Below, piece after piece: positions 43,106 through 53,832 of a stretch of DNA of 64,000 nt. The position numbers were made by a program, and so were the translations under genes. The notes below the pieces were generated by a model that saw nothing but the letters and a program-made list of their open reading frames with translations, had not been told where the DNA came from and did no database searches. How positions within the stretch are numbered: position 1 is the stretch's first letter; each line of letters begins with the position of its first letter. The stretch is from Pictodentalium vernedei (lineage: Eukaryota; Mollusca; Scaphopoda; Dentaliida; Dentaliidae), in NCBI GenBank assembly GCA_031216915.1, contig JAUFNR010000061.1, positions 1 to 64,000 of the forward strand. Direction: 5' to 3'.

Positions 43106-43138
<33 letters not shown>
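43106..43138 (+). repeat. 33-nt G-run
   Basis: Uninterrupted guanine homopolymer. More G-runs follow at about 43319-43334. The glycine-rich frames here are artefacts. Confidence 0.95.
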
Positions 43139-43734
43139 CTGTGCGAGGGTGGCAGAGAGAGGTTGGAATATGATTTTGTTTGTTTCCGGTATCCACAACT
43201 ACATGGAGGCCAAGTTAAAATTCCAATGGTTGTCTCTGATGAATTGTTGAAATTTCTACAGGGGATGAGTGTGCTCGTTTCGTGTTGTTCTTTTTTCTGC
43301 TCTTTTTTGGTGTGTGTGTGGGGGGGGGGGGGGGCCGGTGTCGTTGCGGCCTAATTCACTTTCGGCCTTGTATAATTTTGGCGATGTGAGTGGGATCGAC
43401 CGAGGTGTTTCGACCAAAGCATTCTGGTCTCTATTTGCGTCAGGTGGGAGGTGGTGGGGTGGGGGTATGAAGTGTGTCTTAACTAGACATGGGTGAAGGC
43501 CCAAATTGAACATTTTTGCCCAAAACATGTCTGGGGAGACGAGGAACAAATGGGAGTTTCTGAATTTCATTGAAAAACATGACCGCCAGTGGCCATCTTG
43601 GATTTGGCATATAAATGGTCAACAATTCCATTAGTTCAGCCTACTGGCCACACCCCTCCGCGATCTTTTTCACCGAGAAACGCGGGTAAATGAATTGACA
43701 TTGCCATTACTGGATCTTTCTATTTAGTTCAGCC

Positions 43735-43786
43735 CCTTCTTGAACAATTTGAGCTGCAGTGTCATTGACACTTTCGTTTTTTTCCC
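43735..43786 (-). mobile_element. 5'-end fragment of the 7.8-9.7 kb family
   Basis: GAGCTGCAGTGTCATTGACA followed by CTTTCG is the complement of the left end at 7809-7835; it breaks off immediately. Confidence 0.5.
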
Positions 43787-44169
43787 CATGTGTCGATAAT
43801 TCCAACACTTGACATCATTTCCTGGAAAGCCTTTCCCAAGAAATATGTCAAGTCTTGGAATTATCATCAAAGATAAATTTTATTTAATTATTGGTGCTTA
43901 GTGTCAAATCAACATCTAAGACTGTATCGTGACAATACAACGCTTACAACAACAACAAGTATAAATACAAGACAAACCAATCGTTTATACCCATTGCCAA
44001 CATCAGAGGACTTCCTCCACAGGCATTGATTATCGGATCCTATTTTACCAGTAAAGCAGGGCTTGTTTACCACAGAGAACAGGTACTACTCCACTTTCCG
44101 TCGTTCCTACGGGGATAACAAAGCTAAACTGTGAGGTAAAGTTTCTAGTGTTACCCTACAACTTATTTC

Positions 44170-44340
44170 AACTGGTACTGCATCCATCAACTCAACAACT
44201 GAACTCATCAACTCAACAATTCAACTCATCATCATCATCATCACGCCATCAACTCATCATTATCATCACGCCATCAACACCAATCATCATCATCAACTCA
44301 TTACCATCATCTCATCATCGCCATCATCATAATCTCTCTA
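44170..44340. repeat. TCA/CAT microsatellite region
   Basis: Imperfect CAACTCATCATCATCATC repeats with CAACTCAACAATTCAACTC. Confidence 0.9.
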
Positions 44341-44596
44341 TGCGAAGCAGTTTGCTTTGAATGCTTTCTATTTAATACATATCTCATTTCTTGGAGTGTG
44401 TTGTTTATTTTATTATTCCCAACATTACAAATCATATTTTCGCCTTTCCAGATATGCCTGTTGCACATCAACCTCCAGACCCCCTCCCTTTCAGAAATTT
44501 CCACCACTGCCTTTCACACGCTTTACTGCCTTTTAATCAGTCAGTATGCCTCTGAATAACGTTCAGAACATGAGACAACTCTGTCACTCACCCTGA

Positions 44597-44976
44597 AGCC
44601 ATTTATTTATTTATTGGTGTTTATTTATTTATTTATTGGGGTTTAAGGTCACATATTTCTCCACAACGGCTAACAATGACCGTGACAGTTTTACGGGTGG
44701 AGGAAGCCGGAGTACCCGGAGAGAACCACCAATGGCGAGCAACTGTCAGCTCCCCAACATACTAACTCCACACAAGCAGGGTTAGCAATGGTTGAAGACA
44801 AGTGCTCCATCGACGTGCAGTACGCATTAGAACACGACGTCACCGTACCCCCACATGAACAATGGAGGTGAAGTGTCTTGCCCAAGGACACAACGCAGTT
44901 GCCGCAGGTGGGAATCGAACCGAGGACCCCTCGGCTTACTGCCTGCACCTCTACCTACTGAGCCACCGCGCCCCTG
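44597..44976 (-). mobile_element. Full-length tRNA-derived SINE
   Basis: Minus strand. tRNA-like head with A box TGGCTCAGTAGGTAG (44951-44965) and B box GGTTCGATTCCCACC (44907-44921), about 30 nt apart. Then the conserved core GTGTCCTTGGGCAAGACACT, a body with CGTAAAACTGTCACGGTC and a tail of ATAAA repeats (about 44600-44630). Transcription would be by RNA polymerase III and mobilisation by a LINE. The core is of the kind shared by animal SINEs; which named domain it belongs to was not settled. Confidence 0.88.
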
Positions 44977-45325
44977 TTTATTGGTGTTTAAGGTCACATA
45001 CGTATGCACAATAGCTAATCGTGACAGTTGTACGGGTGGAGGAAGCAAAAGAGAACCCCAACCCCCGAGGATCGATGAGCAGTCAGCTCCTCAACATTTC
45101 AATTCTTTTCAAGCTCCGCTAAAGCAGGGTTACAGCGGTTGAAGACATTTGCTCCACTGACGTGCAGTACGCCTTAGTACACGACGTCATCGTGCCCCAT
45201 GTTGGCAACCGGGATAAGGTGCCTTTCCCAAGAACACAATGCGGGTCGTCCCGGACAGGGATCGAAGTTGGGACCTCTAGCATAGAAGCCGAACAGTGAA
45301 CCGCTGAGCCACCGCGCTCCAGCCT
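44977..45325 (-). mobile_element. Second SINE, head-to-tail with the first
   Basis: Head GCGCGGTGGCTCAGCGG, B-box region TTCGATCCC, core diverged to GTGTTCTTGGGAAAGGCACC, tail at TTTATTGGTGTTTAAGG adjoining the head of the first SINE. More diverged than its neighbour. Confidence 0.8.
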
Positions 45326-45329
45326 AAGG

Positions 45330-46180
45330 CCATTAAAAAGAGAGTGACGGTAGATGCATGATTTTTATACAACTGGCACTAAATAACCCTTATCCGCAGA
45401 GGCGAAACGGCTAAAAATTCGGTTCGGGGAAATTCAGCACCATATGACAACAGTGGCAGATCCTCTACCAATTTACCGGTCCACCCATGCATACCGCCCC
45501 CCAACCACCACCTCCCCCCCCCCCACCCACCCCAGTAGCGATGGAAAGTTGTGATTTTAGTCAAAAAATCTCGATGTGTATCAGTCATTTATCTGGGCCA
45601 CCGGCCCATCGGGGAAACCTCTTGGTTGCCCGAACGGCCAGTTCACTTCTGCTTATTCGTAAAGTCGACATTGAATACCAACGGTTCAGTCTATCGTGAA
45701 AGGAAAAAAAACACGAACATGATAATCCGGAATTGATGCCATATGCTTTGTGAATTTCCTGTCAGTTTTGAGCGAAGGTAAGTTTTTTAACCCGATTGCA
45801 AATGGTGGCACACGTTTACTCTCGATTCAGGTCTAACTTGACAGATCGCTGGGAATGTACAATAATCACTCTGAGATAAATTCTAATTTGTATCTGTTCT
45901 TGCGGAAATGTGTCTTAGAGAGTTCGACAACTACAAATTACCCAATTTAGTGATACAACACACATTTGAACTGGCGCAAAATGTGTGATTCTTTACTACC
46001 TGCATTAACTCTTTACTGCCGCTATTATGCGACTGATAAAATGATTTCGTACACGGACATGTAAGCGTTATTTTTCCTCGTGCAGTCGCGGCAAGCAATA
46101 CCTAGTTTTACATGATACATCGCCAAGACAAACACAACGATTCTTGGTTTAACGACGGGGATGGCAGAAAATTTTTTAAA
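45330..46180. other. No gene recognised
   Basis: Short frames without recognisable content; C-run near 45518-45526. Confidence 0.4.
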
Positions 46181-46285
46181 AAGTGACTCGATACTGCCGA
46201 GTAGACTGTACCATTACTGATAGCTCACGTTGGTTGTTCATTGGAAGGTGAGGCGTCTCGCTATTTTTTGAAAACCTGTCCACAC

Positions 46286-46449
46286 CAGGGCTCGATTTAA
46301 CTGGATTAGCATAGCACTTTGCTCTCCAATTTCTGAATTTTGCTATTCAAGATTTATTAGTTTCAAGTGCTTTTGGATCAACTGCTAATCAATTTTCCAG
46401 GGTGAATAGTAAATTGCTATTCAAAATTTTCAGATTAAATCAAGCCCTG
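46286..46449. mobile_element. 164-bp MITE, CAGGGCT ends, 5-bp duplication CACAC
   Basis: CAGGGCTCGATTTAA at the left and its complement (one mismatch) at the right; CACAC flanks both sides (46281-46285 and 46450-46454). Interior has GCTATTCAA inverted motifs. Confidence 0.75.
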
Positions 46450-46454
46450 CACAC

Positions 46455-48000
46455 CATTTCCGACTTTTTGACAGTAAACATTTTCCAATGTCTCCAAATG
46501 ACTCATAAATTTGTTAAATGCATATTTTGCGGGTCCCGTCACGTTCTATGTGACATGACCATTCCCCCCAACCCTGGTATCCAAGGGCAAGGCTGTTTCG
46601 TTGCCAAGTTATTGTTCAATGAAACGTTCACCTGTTTCTGTGTTTCTGGCTTCCATGTTGGAAGCCATGACTTTAGAATCACCTTAAGGGCCTTTATAAG
46701 TAATGAAATTTTGTTTATTTTGAATATTCTCACCTCCGATATTCCTTCAATTCAAATTAAATATACACAAAATGTACATCAAAATGAAGGTTGGGATGTA
46801 TAGAACACGAAACACACATGTAATCAACTCATAGAGTCGACTGTAGGCACCGCTGGTTCCTGGAAGTCTGCTGCCGTATTCGCACCAGAACTGATAATTT
46901 AATAATATTTCACGAAAACAACTTGTGGCCAAATGTGCGTTACATATCCAAGAACAAAGCTAGGGGATAAAAATTCTTCAAAACACGGCGACAGAGCTGC
47001 AGTGGGGAAAATTACAACGCCTTTGCTTTTGTTCACGTATGGGTATACTTTCGATTTCCGGCCGACATCATCGGACAGAAAAAGCATGTAAAAACAACGC
47101 CGTCTAAAATCAAATAATGAAAAAGATCGCCTTCATAGTGCGCAAAGTAGCCCGAAGGGCTGCTTTGAAGTAAGCCTAATAGACAACGTGTACGTGAAAT
47201 TGGAAAAACCAAGGAATGCTATGCCATCCAATCTAAACCGGAAACCGGAAGTAAAAACATGGGGAACCCCAGCTCTTGTTTTCAGAAGCGAACAAATCGA
47301 ATGATGCTCCCGAAAAAGCGAACGGTGTAATGCGAGATTTCTCCTTAGATCATTCCATGCAGACTGTGAATAATTTATTGAACATGCTTTTCAAAATTAA
47401 AGTTTTTCCAAACAAACTCAACTGTCATTTGCTTTGCTAACTAAATGACAGAAATTGTCGAAAAGCTAAATGTTCCCATATATGCACATTGGATTTCATC
47501 GTCTGCTGGCTGGCTGTTGGGATCCCGCTGTTGTTCGATTCTGCAGAGTATTCTGTCACGTGATTTATCTGTTTTGCATTTGCAAGTGCAAAACGCTGTT
47601 CACTTTAAACCAACACTGCGTGTTATTGGAACAAAGTTACCAAATGAAAAGCATCAACAACACGTCCGTTTGTTGTAACTTAAAAGTACGCACAGGTCGG
47701 ATTGTGGCAAAGGTTGTTTTACTTCAGGTATTACGAACCTAAGATGTCGAAGTGACATACTGTCTGACAAACGTCCACGAATTACCATTTCCAAAACAGA
47801 ATTTCCGTTCCACAATGTATGCACCCCAGCAAAACAAAAACAATAAATTTTCGACAATACGTTTCGAGGCCAATTTTCAGGCGAAGACGCCTTACCCATC
47901 ACAATGACTGCATGCATTCTCGTTTCTGACAATTGTAATGTTTTTTCTGTGCGCACAATTTATTGTGCTCGACCATTACTAGTCTAAAGCTGTCCAACTT
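46455..48000. other. No gene recognised
   Basis: Lower repeat density than elsewhere. Frames of 60-130 codons exist on both strands but none shows a domain, and no splice context supports them. Confidence 0.4.
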
Positions 48001-48129
48001 GTGAAATTTAAAAGCGCTTATTCCCCCCTCCACCAAAAAAAACCCCCAAAAAACAAAACAATAAAAATAAATGTTGCAGTGAAACTCTTTTTTTCTTTAA
48101 ATTCGCACCAGATGAAAATAAAACTAGAG

Positions 48130-48845
48130 GGCTGCCACATCCACGGGGCAGCTGATCCCCCCGAAAAAAGTGTGGTCATCATAAGATTTTCTAAGTTGAA
48201 AAGGGGCATAAATCTGGTAAAATTAATCAGGACAAACCCATTTTCGAACTTGACCCGTATTTTGATATGTTTGCACCACATATCAAGTTTGGTTACAATC
48301 AAACTATCTTGAGGGAAGTTACCATCCGGAAACCAAAAATCATAAGATTTTCTAAATTAAAAAGGGGCATAACTCTGGTAATATTAATCAGGATGAACCC
48401 AGATTCGAACTTGACCTGTATTTTTATATGTTTAAGCCACATATCAAGTTTGGTTACAATCAAACTATTTCAAGGGAAGTTATCATCCGGAAACGAAATG
48501 TAAACGGACGGACGGATGGACGGACGAACGTACGAACACACATTCGGGACTTATGTGGTTATTGCTTTAAGTGGTATTTGATAAAACTACCACATAAGTA
48601 CCTACCCCCCCCCCCCCCCCCCCATGAACTTAAGCGGTAAATCCAGTGAATAGAAATATTTTACCACATTAAAGATTTTAGGACACTAACTAAAATGCGG
48701 TTTACCGCATAAGTCGAAAATACAACCTAAGCCCGCCCGGGACACGACTTCGACCACATAAGGTATCAAATGTAAACACGGACGGACGGACGGACAAAAA
48801 AAACGCGTGACTACTATATCCCCCGAAATTTTTTTCAGGGGGATA
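48130..48845. repeat. Tandem-core element interrupted by a hairpin insert
   Basis: Two to three units of about 155 bp (CATAAGATTTTCTAAGTTGA, CACATATCAAGTTTGGTTAC). Two GGACGGACGGA runs follow (48505 and 48780), separated by about 230 bp that begin ACTTATGTGG and end CGCATAAGT. It closes with ATCCCCCGAAATTTTTTTCA plus GGGGGAT, a terminal hairpin. Confidence 0.6.
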
Positions 48846-48857
48846 AAAAACCTCCGG

Positions 48858-50032
48858 GTCCTACTATTTAACGAACACAAACGAACATAAACGAACAGAA
48901 GAGAATATAATAGGAAATACAAGTTAAGAATGATTGAGGGTGCATATGCAGGTATATGTGGGTATATATTATTCGTTTGTAAAATTTTATTCACTTCTGA
49001 TGAGTATTTTGAAGATTAATAAGGTTTATAAAATGTACGACGGCGCGAAATTCTTGTGTTCGTTAAGTAGTAGCCTGCTTGAAGCTGTCGACAAGATGCG
49101 ACAAAGGTGTGAAATCAATTAGCTGTCTATCTGAGGAAGAATGTCGCTGAGGAAAACAGCGAAATTTATGTTTAAGAGGATGGCAAGCGCCTATTTTAAT
49201 CGTGTGTAAAATTGCATCCACGTCTGATGAGTATTTTAGTGATAAATAAAGATTATAGCCATTATTTGGATTGACAAACATGCATCAAACTCTCGCTTTG
49301 GATTCCGAGGACGCATCACGGCGAGTCGGGGACAAACCGTGATCTACCCTTAGAAAGCGGAGCAAGACTCGGATATATGTAGCATATTGTACACCCACAT
49401 AATGATAATTATGTGGGTGTACAATATGCTACATATATCCGAGGGGTCATATGTAGCATATTGTACACCCACATAATGATAATTATGTGGGTGTACAATA
49501 TGCTGCATATATCCGAGTTTTGCTCCGCTTTCTAAGGGTAGATCACGGTTTGTCCCCGACTCGCCGTGATGCGTCCTCGGAATCCAAAGCGAGAGTTTGA
49601 TGCATGTTTGTCAATCCAAAAATGGCTATAATCTTTATTTATCACTAAAATACTCATCAGACGCGGATACAAATTTACACACGATTAAAATAGGCGCTTG
49701 CCATCCTCTTAAACCAAAATTTCGCTGTTTTCCTCAGCGACATTCTTCCTCAGATAGACAGCTAATTGATTTCACACCTTTTTCGCATCTTGTCGACAGC
49801 GTCAAGCAGGCTACTACTTAACGAACACAAGAATTTCGCGCTGTCGTGCATTTTATAAACCTTATTAATCATCAAAATACTCATCAGAAGTGAATAAAAT
49901 TTTACAAACGAATAATATATACCCACATATACCTGCATATGCACCCTCAATCATTCTTAACTTGTATTTCCTATTATATTCTCTTCTGTTCGTTTATGTT
50001 CGTTTATGTTTGTGTTCGTTAAATAGTAGGAC
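48858..50032. mobile_element. 1.18-kb fold-back element (long inverted arms)
   Basis: The two halves (about 48858-49440 and 49450-50032) are inverted copies for nearly 585 bp. Ends are GTCCTACTATTTAACGAACA and complement. Arms differ at scattered sites (for example GAAGATTAATAAGG versus GATGATTAATAAGG), so this is not a simple fold-over artefact. The centre holds two tandem copies of a further palindrome, ATGTAGCATATTGTACACCC with its complement around ATAATGATAATTAT. No transposase. Short frames in both arms mirror each other. Confidence 0.85.
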
Positions 50033-50171
50033 CGTAAAAAAACAGATAACCTGAAATATTTCTCCATTGTCCAAATAGCTCATATTCAATTAATGTACAT
50101 GCATTAGTCAGGTCGGGGAAATCTCCCAATCGAGCTATTTTAGCTCAATCGCGTTATTTTAGCCCGATCGG

Positions 50172-50304
50172 GCTATAAAAAAAAAACAGGCGAAGTGTGT
50201 TTTTATCATGCGAGACTTCGGCCCACAACAAACAAACGTCGAAAATAGGAGATGTATGTCTGCAGCGACTTGCACTCAACAAGTCTTGACAGAAAACTGC
50301 ATCG
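50172..50304 (+). promoter_or_regulatory. Candidate TATA box and first exon, weak
   Basis: GGCTATAAAA (50171-50180) is followed 28 nt later by an ATG (50208). That frame stays open for 32 codons to a good splice donor CG|GTAAGT (50305). No acceptor or downstream exon was identified before the LINE, so this is only a pattern. Confidence 0.15.
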
Positions 50305-50769
50305 GTAAGTTTGCCATCAATAATTAATGGCTAATTAACTTGATTAGCGTTGTGCAATTTATGGTGTAAACATTGCATTCAAGTCGCTTTTAAAATACTT
50401 TTTCACGCAGTTTTCACCTTCCACTCGATGGATTCTTGAAAAGACGGCAATCCCACTGCAGCCTGTTGAAACAAAGTTTTTGATTGACTAACAGATTGCA
50501 GCTTATCCAATGGAATTTGAGTTAGGTATTAAATTTCTCAGAATGGTAAAGTTGTCGTAAGGTTCACCGACAGTACCAGTAATATGTCGTAGCATGCTTA
50601 TTGTGGGTTGATGTGAAATATCGTGCTGTGGAAGTCAGACAGTGCAAACATGGTCAGAACATCTACATCATACTCCTAGCCTTCAAAGAATTGAAGATTA
50701 TAAGGAGGCGCATGAATGATTTTTTTTTTTCTTTTTTTTTGTAAACTGATAAAAGATTTGTTTAGATGA

Positions 50770-53700
50770 CTATTTGACTTTGAAAAAGTACTTGTAGTAG
50801 GTGGATTTGAACACATCTAGATCTGTTAAGCTTGCCATTGAGTATGGGATTTTATTCCATGCGTTGATAGTTCGAGGATAGAAGGAATTTGAGATATATT
50901 TGGGCACTGCATGGGGTCTAACATACTCAACATGATCTCTAATAGGAGTAAGAGGAGCAGTGTCTTTTATTTTTACAAGGTCATGGTGGATTTTATACAG
51001 CAAGACCATGGATGTATATAATCGGCGCTGCTCAAGAGCCGGCCAATTTAGGATGGTAAGCATGTCAGTAACACTACTAGGGTGTTTCTATATGTTCATG
51101 ACATAGCGTGCTGCACGATATTGGACCATCTCAATGTGGTGTGCGAGATCTTTTTGCCAAGGATGCCACACAGGTGAGCAGTATTCAAGTTGTGGCCGAA
51201 CATATGTCTGATATGCAAGTGCTTTGATGTTTCTATTACTTGTTCTTATGTTTCTTTTGATGAATCTTAGCGAGGTGTTCGCTTTATTTACTATATTATT
51301 TACATGACATTTCCATGAGAGATCTTTTGTTAGCGTTACACCGAGGTATTTGGCTTTATTTGTATTTTTGAGGATTTTATTGTGCAGTCTGTATTCATGT
51401 TTGATGGGGTTTTGTTTTCGAGAGATACTTATTATTTCGCATTTGTCAGGATTAAAAGCCATTTGCCATGCATGTTCCCATTTTTCAAGTTTGTTTAGGT
51501 ATTGTTGGAGAGTACTGCAGTCAGAGGCTGAAGTTATGGTGCAGTATACGATAGTATCATCAGCAAACAGGCGGGCTGGGCATTCCAAGTTTGCTGTGAG
51601 GTCATTAATGTATATCAGGAAGAGACAGGGGCCAAGGACAGAACCTTGAGGCACTCCAGAGAGGACAGGACAGGAATCTGATTGGACACCATTTACAATG
51701 ACTCTCTGGGATCTGCCTGCAAGAAAGGAACCTATCCAGTCTACAGTTTTATTGTTTATGCCGATACGGCGAAGTTTCAGGAGTAGCCGAGAGTGATCAA
51801 CCTTATCAAAGGCTTTGGAAAAGTCCATTACCGCTATATCCGTTTGTTTATCCCGACCCATATTGTTTAGGACATCTTGAGTAAAGCATAAGAGTTGAGT
51901 TTCACAACTCAGTTTCGAGCGGAAGCCATGTTGGTTTGGATGAAGAAGATGGTGTGAGTCAAGATAGTTCATTATGTGGGAGACAATGATGTGCTCTAGT
52001 TGTTTACTAAGAATGCATGTGAGGGAAATTGGTCGGTAGTTTTCAGGTCTTGATTTAGAGCCCCTTTTGAAGACTGGAGATACGAGTGCCCTCTTCCAAT
52101 CTGAAGGGACATTTCCAGTTTGGAGGGAGAATGAAAACAGGTCAGAGATCATGGGAGAAATTTCTACATGAACCATTTTCAAGAAATGTGGTGAGATGCC
52201 ATCAACACCATAGGCTTTGTTTGATTTCAGCTTGCTGAGTAGCTTTGACACGCCTGCAGGTGTTATTTCAATTTCGTCCATTGCATGCTCTTGTACAGTG
52301 TGCTGTAATATTTGGGATTCACAGCACTGGGTGAGATCAAGTGGTTTGGGTGTGGAGAATGCTGAATGGAATTGATGGTTAAGGGCATTTGCTTGATCTT
52401 TGGGGTCAGATTTTAACTCCCCATTCACCTTTAATGGAAAGACACCGCAGTTTTCACTTCTTTGTTTTTTTACAAAGGACCAGAATTTTTTCCCTGGTCT
52501 ACCCCTTTTATTTTGGGTAAGTTCAGCATTTTTGTGTCGTTTTATGCTGTTGTTTTTATTTGATTTATTTTTATCTTGATTTTCCCTGATGTTGTCATTA
52601 TCTTCAACGATGATTTGTTCAATGTGATGCCAGTATGATTGTCTAGATTTCTTTTGGATAAAGTGTTTCATTTTGCGATAGGCTGATTTTAGTTCACTGT
52701 TTTTCTTGTTTTTCCCGAGCTTGGTGAGACGGTACATTCTAGATTTCTTTCGAATGAGGCGTTTTAGCTCTGGCGATAACCATGGGACAGAGTGATTTTG
52801 TTTGATGGATTTAGTGGGGATGTACTTTCTTGCTAAGTCATTTATTTTGTTTTTAATAGTCTGCCATTTGAATTCAACATCTTGATTTTCAGTTTTTGTA
52901 AAATATGTGTTTTGGAATTCATTTAGTTCTTGTTTAATTTCCTCCCAATTTGCTTTGTTGTACAAGCTAACTTTGCGTGAAGGTTGTTTGGGTAGGCGGT
53001 TAATGATATTTAGTTCATGGAACACGATGTCGTGGTCAGATTTGCCTAGGCTTGGTAATGTTTTTATATTGTGGATTAGACTTGGTTGATTGAAAAAGAA
53101 TAAGTCTAATGTATTTTCCCCACGTCTTGGAATTTTTACAACTTGCTCTAGGGTTTTGGTTTCCATGATGTTCAGGAAATTTTCATATAAGTGGACATAT
53201 TTGCATCCTGGGAGAAGTTCTTTGTTCTTCCAGTCTAAATTTGGGAAGTTAAAGTCACCTAGTACCCAGATATTATTATTATTGGGTACTCGTTGCAGTG
53301 AGTTATTTAGTTGTACTATGCTCTCAGTGTCGCCTTCTTTGGGCTTGTAGAAGGCTGATATATATATATGTTTGATTCCAGGTAGCATGATCTTAGCCCA
53401 GATGATTTCACACTCTGTATTGAGTTCAGGCTGTTCAATTGATCTTATATCTTTCAGAATAGCAAGAAATACACCACCCCCTTTCTTCTCATCAGGCCGA
53501 TCCTTTCTATAAACGTTAAACATGTCAGGGGGAAATAGCTCAGATGTTAATATTTCCGAGTTAAGCCAGGACTCAGTTCCTACAATTATGTCTGGCTTTA
53601 TTTCCTCAATGACTTCTTGCAGTTCGTGGACTTTCGATCTAAGGGACTGACAGTTGATGTTTAATATTTTTAGATATTGAAGTCTCCTCTTTTTAACAAG

Positions 53701-53832
53701 GTGTTTATTTCCATCTTTATTGATTTTGGTGGGGAGAGCTATTTGGTAGATTAGGCTTTGGGGAAGACGATGCTTGGGGTAGTTCGAACATAATGTTCGA
53801 ACACGTTGAATTTTCTTGAATTGAGGTTTCAT
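50770..53832 (-). pseudogene. LINE ORF2: endonuclease-reverse transcriptase with one stop
   Basis: Nicks target DNA and reverse-transcribes LINE RNA. EEP endonuclease: LNINCQSLRSK (about 57-67), GTESWL (about 85-90), VLGDFNFPNLDW, IKTLPSLGKSDHDIVF. RT: GSKSRPENYRPISLTCILSK, QHGFRSKLSCETQLL, VMDFSKAFDKVDHSRLLLKL, SGVPQGSVLGPCLFLIYIND, the catalytic FADDTIVY, and KYLGVTLTKDLSWKCHVN. The frame is broken once, by TAG at 51088-51090 directly after AARYVMNI. It then continues in the same frame to TAG at 50770-50772 through the usual C-terminal domain (LNWPALEQRRLYTSMVLLYK). All catalytic residues lie before the stop. ORF2 is in another frame from ORF1, so its expression needs re-initiation or a frameshift. 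Confidence 0.9.

Larger units (their letters stand above)
42430..46208. mobile_element. Putative 3.8-kb element with Tc1/mariner-type ends
   Basis: Left end CAGTCAACTCGGCAGTATCG (42430) continues to GAGTC. The right end is its 24-bp complement with one mismatch (46185-46208). TA lies on both sides (42428-42429 and 46209-46210). The interior contains no transposase frame; it holds G-runs, a TCA microsatellite and two SINEs. It could be a relic hollowed out by later insertions, or two unrelated solo ends. Confidence 0.5.

Noticed and set aside
44907-44965. A functional tRNA gene
   Set aside because: A and B boxes are present but the region does not fold into a full cloverleaf and is joined to a SINE body.
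46899-47087. Minus-strand 62-codon frame as a first exon
   Set aside because: No donor consensus or promoter could be supported.
47654-47956. Minus-strand 100-codon frame
   Set aside because: No recognisable motif or splice context; composition not convincing.
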